From positions 496,001 through 560,000 of the forward strand of contig QNQO01000529.1 in NCBI GenBank assembly GCA_003290165.1: a stretch of 64,000 nt of DNA, written 5' to 3'. The position numbers were made by a program, and so were the translations under genes. Positions 38,001-47,000 of this stretch are shown one piece after another. Position 1 is the stretch's first letter, and the number at the start of each line of letters is the position of its first letter. Origin of the DNA: Berberis thunbergii (lineage: Eukaryota > Streptophyta > Magnoliopsida > Ranunculales > Berberidaceae). The notes beneath the pieces were generated by a model. The model was given only the letters and a program-made list of their open reading frames with translations, was not told where the DNA came from and searched no databases.

Positions 38001-41000
38001 TTAAATAGTGGTTCACCAAGTTCCTTTACCCATGAGTAGATTGGTTCTTCATCATTATCAATATCTTGAAATATCACAGTTAAATCAATGTTAATTGGTT
38101 TTCTACTTTCAATTGTAAAACCATTTTCACCCATGTGGTTCAAACGCAACCTCATGTGGTAGTAAACAAGTACAAACTTCGTCAGATTCTCATGACCTAG
38201 CATATTCCTTCTGTTGTGGATAAGGCTAAACGTGCTCCAATTTCTTTCACAATTCGATGATGAAGTCTAAGAAAGGGGGACGATCTCCCGTACAAATGCT
38301 ATCATTCAACTGCAAATATTAATTTATACAATTTTATAATTGTGAAATAGGTTAACATAATATTAAAATATATAAATTGCAACAAGAGAAAGCTAAACTA
38401 GATGTATTATGCCTCCCTGCTGTAGCGTCTGGTTTGGAAAATGAACCATAACTTCTGTAAAAGGCTTCAACTGTAGGTAAGACCGTAGAAGGTCATATTC
38501 GTATAAAATTCATTTTTTTTTAATTTAACACATCATTGAATATATGAATTGATATTCATAAGCTTACCTCTTTCAGAATCAATGTTGGATCAACGATACA
38601 TCACTACAACTTTCACTGCCTCTTCAAGTATTTCATCATTTCGAAGATTATTATCGTATTGAAATTTTGGGTTAAGATAATAATAAGTTGTCCATGGTAT
38701 AAATAATATATTTTAGAAGGACGAAGATAAATAATTTTAATACCTTATAAATAAATAAATTTATTTTTACATATACGCTAGATGGAGGGGTGTAACATAA
38801 TTTCTTCAATTTTTTGAATGATTTGAAGGAATGGGAAAGATAACAAGTTGGGTCAAGTCTACATGGTCAATCAATCATCCAAGAATAAGGTTGACGGTTG
38901 TTTTGGTGGTGCACATTGTCTAGTCATTCAAAAAGTACGAAGGTGAAACATAATGTTGATTCCTATGGGTATCATCCTGAATTTAGTAAGCGAAAAAATA
39001 TCACGGGGTTCTAGGGAAATTCGAAAAGTAATATGTCAAAGGCAATTAGTAAGTTTTTTTACTTTAATGAAATTCTACTGCATGCGATAGAAAATGTATA
39101 TTTTCATACAATGGTAGAGACATGTGAAAGACATGCACAACCACCTTCTGCATAGGAGTTGAGACACAAATTACTTGATGAGGAGATAGCGGAGTGCAAC
39201 ATCTGAAACATGAGTGGTCAAAGTGTAGAGTTACAATTATGTGTGATGGTTAGACAGTTCCTACGAGGTTGAGTATTATTAACTTCATGATATATTGTGA
39301 CGAGGTGACTGTATTTAGAAAGTCAGTAGATCATCATCATCATCATCAAAGCCCATTCCCGAGATTTTCGGGGTCGGCTACATGGATTTTAGTCCTCCAA
39401 GCAATGCAATCTTCCCACATTTCCTCACCTAATCCAAGCTCAATGATATCTTCATTCACCGTCTTCATCCAAGTTTTCAACGGTCGTCCCCTCCGTCTAC
39501 ACCCTCCATTAACTTGTCAATCTAAATATTTTCTAATTGGTGTCGTGCTTGGTCTCCTCCGCACATGATCAAACCAAGTTAAACGTCTTTCTCTAATTTT
39601 TTCCTCTATGGGCGCTACACCTAAGTATCTCCTAATTCTTTAATTTCTAATTTTATCCTTACGAGTTTTACCACACATCCACCTTAACATACACATTTCT
39701 GCTACTGCCATCCTATGCGTATGTTGTCCCGTAGTGGCCCAACATTCTGAACCGTATAGCATGGCTGGTCGAACAATTGTCTTATAACATTTCCCTTTTA
39801 GCCTTGTAGGCATCCTTCTATCGCATAATACTTCTGACGCCATTCGCCATTTCAACCAACCAGCTTTAATCCTGTGGTCTACATCTGCTCCAATAGCCCC
39901 ATTCTTTTGAATTATAGACCCTAGATATCGAAAAGCATCACACTCCGGGACCTCGACACCTTCGATCTCAATTGCATTACTTCTCCCTCTTGGTTCACAC
40001 CCAAAGTTGCACACTAGATACTCCGTCTTCGAATGGCTAATTCTAAAACCTTTACTCTCTAAAGTCTCCCGCCACTTAACTAATTCTAAAACCTTTACTC
40101 TCTAAAGTGCACACTAGAGTTACAATTATATGTGATGGTTAGACAGTTCCTACGAGATTGAGTATTATCAACTTCATGATATATTGTGACGAAGTGACCA
40201 TATTTAGAAAGTCGATAGATGCTTCAACTAAAAAGATCACAATTATCTTTATGGATTGATGAAGTCGATGACCATGTAGGTAAAAAATATTGTGATTGTA
40301 ACTGATAATTGAAGCATTTTTTTGGAAGCAGGAGTGAAATTGATGAATAAGCTGGATACAATTTGTATTGGACTCCATGTGCATGCCATAACATTGACTT
40401 GATGTTGAAGGAAATTGGTAACCACACACAAGTTAAGAACACAAGTTAAGAGTGTTGTGGAAAAGGCAAAGAAACTAATTACATTTACAACCACCATAGA
40501 ATCCTAGCGATGATGAGGACTTCTTGTGGGGATGACATCATTAGACCAGGTTTTACTCGATTTGCCACCCATTATATTTCATTAGAGAGCTTGTTTGAAA
40601 GGAAGAATGGACTTAGAAAAATGTTTGCAAGTGATAAATGGAACGTGTTTGATCAACTCAATACTTTTAATGCAAGATTTTTGAGGGGTTAGTAGGAAAT
40701 CAAAGTTTTTAGAACATCGTATGTGAAATTGTGGTGATCAACAATCCCATTATTTGAGTCTTGAGAATGGTGGATGGTGACAAGAATCTTACTATGAGTT
40801 ATGTATTTAATACAATGACGATGATAAAAGAGCTAATAAAAAATAATGACAACATGGTTCATTCCTTCAAAGAATGGAAGAAAAATGTTACACCCCCTCC
40901 ATTTAGCTTATATGTAAAAATAACTTTGTTTATTTATAAGGTATTAGAATTATTTATCTTCGTTCTTTTACAATATATTATTTATACCATGGACAACTTA

Positions 41001-44000
41001 TTATCTTAACCCAAAATTTCAATATGATAATAATTTTGGAAATGATGAGATACTTGAAGAGGCGGTGAAAGTTGTAGTGATGAGATTAATTTCACGTATC
41101 GTTGATCTAGCATTGATTCTACAAGAGGTAAGCTTATGAATATCAATTCATATATTCAGCAATGTGTTATATCAAAAAAAATATGAATTTTATACGAATA
41201 TGACCTTCTATTGAAGCCTTTTATAGAAGTTATTGGATCATTTTCCAAACCAACCGCTACAACAGAGAGACAATACATCTAGGTTAGCCTTTTCTTATTG
41301 CAGTTTATATATTTTAATACTATATTAACCTATTTCACAATTATAAAATTGTATAAATTAATTGAATGATAACATTTATATGAGAGATCGTCCCCCAACT
41401 TGAGTACTATTGCCATGAGGATCCTTTCTCAATTTCATCATCGTCCGGTTGTGAAAGAAATTGGAGCACGTTTGACCTTATTCACAACAACAGAAGGAAT
41501 AGGTTTGGTCATGAGAATCTGATGAAGTTTGTATTTGTTCACTACAACATGAGGTTGCGTTTGAAATACTTGGGTGGAGATGGTTTTACAATTTGAAAGT
41601 AGAAAACGAATTGACATTGTCTTAGCTGTGGTATTTCAAGATATATTGAGGATGACGAAGAACCAATCTACTCATCGGTAATGGAGCTTGGTGAACTACT
41701 GTTAGATACAACACAGGGTGAGCCAGATCCTTGCATTGTTAGTAGGATAAGGAAAGTTGAGGGAATGCAAGGTGTGAACATTGGCAGTGAGTGAATCCGT
41801 ATTGCCTATTCGAAATGATGAAGGGATGCATTCCATATATGAGGATGACCAAGTCAGCGATGGTGGTGGGAATGATAATGAGAGTGGTGGTGATACTGAT
41901 GATAATGGGAGTGAGGGGTAATGGTGGTGAAGCAATCACAAAGACGGGTGATGCAATGGAACCGTTGGTATTCACATGCAAGGAATCACATTATAGAAAC
42001 AATTTTGAGAGATCGTCCCCCAACTTGAGTACCATTGCCATGAGGATTCTTTTTCAGATTTCATCATCGTCAAGTTGAGAAAGAAATTGGAGCACGTTTG
42101 ACCTTATTCACAACAACAGAAGGAATAGGCTAGGTCAAGATATATTGAGGATGGCGAAGAACCAATCTACTCATGGGTAAAAGAGCTTGGTGAACCACTG
42201 TTAGATACAACACAGGGTGAGCTAGATCTTTGCATTGTTAGTAGGATTAGGGAAGTTGAGGGAATGCAAGGTGCGAACATTGGCAGCGAATCCGTATTGC
42301 CTATTCGAGATGATGAAGGTATGCATTCCATATATGAAGATGACCAAGTCAGTGATGGTGGTGGGAATGATAATGAGAGGTGGTGATACTGTTGATAATG
42401 GGAGTGATAATGATGGGGTAATGGTTGTCGGTCATTATGGAAGGAGCAGTGGTGGTGAAACAATCACAAAGACGGGTGATGCAATGGAACCGTTGGTATT
42501 CACATGCAAGGAATCACATTATAGAAACAATTTTGAGACTCAAGATGTAGACTATGGTTCATGTTCTAAGAAAACGAGAAATCATGCATATTTGTCGAGG
42601 GTCAATGAAATTGACCAAACCTATTCATATGGTTTTGTTGAATTGGAGTTGATTCTCTTTCATCCACCTTCGATGGTATGTGTCTTTCTGGATCGGCTGG
42701 ATGGTCTGTTTCCAACAAGAAAGAAGTTATGATTCATTGTCCAATGAGGATAGTCACAGTCAATGGGGTAGGATGATGGCTTGTCATGGGCAAAGTAGAC
42801 AAACTTTTGAGCCTTATTTTGCTACTTATCCGTAATATCCCATTATGGGTCATTTGTTAGGAGTTGATCGTGAGGGATACTTCACCCATGTGAACTCGTT
42901 TATAAACTGTTAAAGTTTTAATATGTCATCAAACGGCTCTAAACCTGTTACGTTTGAACCAACTAAGAACTCATTTTAGTATTGAAAGGTTAGGTGTAGT
43001 GCCCATAGAGGACAAAATTAGAGAAATGCCTTTAATGTTGTTCGGTCACGTGCGGAGGAGACCAAACCCGAATAGCTAGATTGGCAAGTTTGTGGAGGGT
43101 GTAGGCGGAAGGGACGATCATTGAAAACTTGGGTGAATGAAGACATCATTGAGCTTAGATTAGGCGAGGATATGTGAAAAGACCATATTGCTTAGAGAAC
43201 CAAAATATGTGTCTTCTTCCTCACGAGAGCAGGGTCTTCATTCTCTGCTCCGTCCTTCACTAAACCTGCAAGAGAGAGACACGAGAGGGGACACACGGAT
43301 AAGAGAGAAAGGGACAAGAGAGAGGTGCTCTACTTCCCTGGTGGCTCGACGGTGTTCTCTGCTTCTTCACTGTTCTTCTGTTGCTGCTCTTGTTTCTTCT
43401 GTTGCAGTGCGAGAAAGAGGGAAACATGGAGAAAATGAGAGAGAGATGATGTTCGTGAGAGGAGGTGATGAGGCAAAGACATGATGGTGATGAAGGTGGT
43501 GGAGGGATGGTGGTGTGGTGTGTTTGTTGGTTTGGCCGGTGTGTGGACGGTGTTGTGAGGGAGAAACAGGGGAGGGTGAGTTCGTGAGATGAGGTGGTGG
43601 TTGGACGGAATTGGCGAGGTGTTTCTTCTGTTGCAGTGCGAGAAAGAGGGAAACATGGAGAAAATGAGAGAGAGATGATGTTCGTGAGAGGAGGTGATGA
43701 GGCAAAGACATGATGGTGATGAAGGTGGTGGAGGGATGGTGGTGTGGTGTGTTTGTTGGTTAGGCCGGTGTGTGGACGGTGTTGTGAGGGAGAAACAGGG
43801 GAGGGTGAGTTCGTGAGATGAGGTGGTGGTTGGACGGAATTGGCGAGGTGTTGAGGACGGGGACTTTTGGGGGAGATGAGGTGTTGGGTTGTGGTCGTGG
43901 TTGCGCTACTGGTCCTATCGAGCGAGAATTGCCGGCAGGTCGGTTGGTGGCTGGAAAAGAGAGGAAAGGGATGTGGGAGGAGGGTAGGAGAGAAAGGAGG

Positions 44001-47000
44001 GGGGAGAGAGGAAGTCTAAATAGGGTTTCCTTTCTCTTGGTTAGGTTGGGTTTAGATTTTTAGGTCAGCTTTTGGGCTTGGGCTCTATTATTGACTTCAC
44101 TGTTCGCACCACTATGGGGGATGTGGGAGGAGGGTAGGAGAGAAAGGAGAGGGGGAGAGAGGAAGTCTAAATAGGGTTTCCTTTCTCTTGGTTAGGTTGG
44201 GTTTGGATTTTTAAGTCAGCTTTTGGGCTTGGGCTCTATTATTGACTTCACTGTTTACACCACTTTGGGCTAGGTCTTTCAAACTCGTTGCGTTAAGGCA
44301 ATTTCATTGTTTAAGCTCAATTTTCTACCAAAACATGAAAATAAAATAAGTAGAACAAAATATAATATTCAAAACACTAATATATATAAATTAGATGATA
44401 TTTTATGTAATAATTATGTGAATATCAGTAGACGAAAGGGACGATCATTGAAAACTTGGGTGAAGGAAGACATCTTTGAGTTTGGATTAGGCGAGGGTAT
44501 GTAGAAAGATCACATTGCTTAGAGAACCAAAATACGTGTAGCCGACCGAGAGTATCAGGACTGGGCTGTGATGATGATGATGAGTGTGATGAAATTTTAT
44601 CTTATATAAAATGTAGCTTGTATGACAAAATGACTATTGTGAAACTTTTGATATTTTATATGTAAGACAGTGATTATGAACTTGAAATTTATAGTTGTGT
44701 GTGAAATTTGTGATTTTTTTTACTATATTGTTAATTATGTATGAATTTAAGCGATACTTGGTATTTAAGCTTCATTTAATGTGTTTAATAGGTTTATTTA
44801 CTTGCATCTTATTTTTTTTTCACATATTTCGTATACTCTCGAAATTTATTATACATGTTTCATGTATCCTCAAGATTTTACGTCGCATCGAAATATTTCT
44901 CAAAAATTTTCTTAAAATCAAATGACCTGAAATCACTTCAAAAACCGAAATCACAATCCTTGGCTCTGATGAAGTCGATCGAAAGCTTCTTCAACTACGT
45001 GAGGAAGGGATGAACAGAGCTTCTCCACAAAGTTGGCAAGCTGCTCCACTCAGATCCGACTCAGATCTACCATTTTCACCGAGGATATTGTTCGTGAACT
45101 TGTCATTCGCAAGTGCTCCACTCTGCGTTGTAGTTTTGGCGAAAAAATCGAAGTTTGCAAGCTGCTCCACTCTGCGCAAGCCGCTCCGGAGGTTCTCCAA
45201 CTCGAAGTTCGCAAGCTGCTCACTCTGCGCACAGTGGCTATCCGACTCAGACCCCTCCGCCTATCCACCATGATAAAATGGTCATGGATGATTTTCTATA
45301 GCAGAAAGTTTAATGCAGTCCAGATAAAAACTAACTGCATTGTATATTACTTTCCTAATCAGTCAAGGATATAAGTCAAGGATATAAAGCGGTTCAAAAC
45401 TTGTAGATGTGTTTCAATTGGCCGAATATTCTATTTCTAAAAGATTTTAGCTTTTTATTGGGCATACATGTGTATACGAAGTATGTGTTCTAAGATGATT
45501 TTTTTTTGCAGATTGAGATGCTATCAGAGTCTATTGATGAAACATTAGACAAAGATGAGGCTGAAGAGGAAACTGAAGAGCTCACTAACCAGGTTAGCAA
45601 TGCCCTCAATATGCTTTGTAGGAAAGATCTTTTGAGATGTCCTCTTCTTACCTCTAATTTTTTTTGCTTTTACAGGTGCTTGATGAGATTGGTGTAGATA
45701 TTGCTTCACAGGTGAGTGTTTTTAGGTTGATAATGTCTTTTGAAATTGGCCATACTCATTATACATGCATACATCTTTACATTTATGCATAGTATATAAC
45801 TTGTATACTTTTTAATAGGTTTTACTAAGTATGATTAAAGGTGAATTCAATCGTATTCGTTTGTCACTTTCACATACACAAATTTCAATGCTTGGACGAG
45901 TGTTTTTCCTTTGTCAACTACCACAAAGAAAATCAGTCTTGGTTCCAAATTTTGATGTGATCGTTCATCTAGGGGTGGGCTCCAGTTCATGAGTTCAGGA
46001 CATATGCAACTCAAGGAATGATTCACATCATGTTCACGTGTGCATGTGTGTGTGCAATGCATGCATGGATACATAAACTTCAATCAACAATCTATGTAAA
46101 TCTTTGCCTGACCTGTATCTGCACTTCTTGACAGTTATCTTCGGCTCCTAAAGGTCGGATTGCAACCAAGAAAGTCGAAAATAATGTTTCAGCCAGGTAA
46201 ATTCCATTTTAGCCATAACAATGAGATGTTTATTATATGGATGGGTGTCTATTGACGTCTCATCTGGAGAGCCCACCAGAACAGTAACGTTCCCATACTT
46301 CACAATATTAGTTTCCTTTTTGCTCTATGTGCCTCATTTTGTTAACTAGTTACATATTTCTATCTTGCCTTATATACTCGTATATATATAATCAGAAGCT
46401 TTACACATTGAAGAAATAAAACCCATGCCCAGCTGAGGACAACCTGGAAGCACATTTTCAAAATCAAGCATGTCATCTGTCATTCTACCAAACCTAGTAT
46501 GATGTATATGCTTGTTTTGACTGCATGATATTCAATTTTTTTTTTTTGTTGGATCCTGAATATTATGCTGTATGTGGCAAGAAAGGAGCAGCCATATCTT
46601 TTGAGATGATGACTACTAGTTTTGACCTCTTGATTGTGATCTCATTACCACAAATTTATGAAGTTTTAGTCACTGTGGGCTTAGTAGTGTTCATTTGGTA
46701 GATGTCCCTGTGATTGGAATGAATGTTGTGGATAGTGATGTATTTCCTATAATTATGAATAAATTTGAACCTTAACAAAAAGAAAATAAAAGTAAAAGAT
46801 TGTTGTTAAATTACTACTGCACATCACCATCAATTGGTAATGAGAAACTTGTTGCAGTAACTACTTGAACATCATCTAGGCAGATGGTCATGGCATTTGG
46901 GATTTCTTAATTTGATTTCAGTTTGGAGTCTACATGCAAAATTTAGCTGCTGTGTGATCAAATGGATGAAATGCTGCTAAACACCTGCTTCAAATTTATT

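Larger units (their letters stand above)
38840..44962 (+). pseudogene. hAT transposase gene, + strand copy with insertions
   Basis: hAT landmarks occur in order: CDG.T...[20 protein letters not shown] (39225-39331), [18 protein letters not shown] (40366-40419), [18 protein letters not shown] (about 40540-40595), [18 protein letters not shown] (41450 on) and [10 protein letters not shown]. The 3' terminus is AATCACAATCCTTG, ending at 44962. An RTE LINE (39332-40108) interrupts the coding region. The C-terminal part is duplicated (41382-42538), and RTE and LTR sequences occupy 42985-44590. No 5' TIR was found, so the copy is probably truncated where it meets the inverted copy. The 8-bp flanks (CTTTTAGC at 36855, GCTCTGAT at 44963) do not match. 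Confidence 0.75.

Noticed and set aside
42167..42463. His-rich frame on the minus strand
   Set aside because: It is the antisense of the hAT C-terminal Asp/Gly-rich region, not a metal-binding protein.
36863..44962. A single complete autonomous hAT transposon
   Set aside because: Both outer ends are the same terminus, the interior coding directions are opposite, and the 8-bp flanks do not match.
45010..45374. Overlapping open frames before VPS2 exon 8
   Set aside because: They lie in a short tandem repeat cluster, show no domain and are not in phase with the gene.
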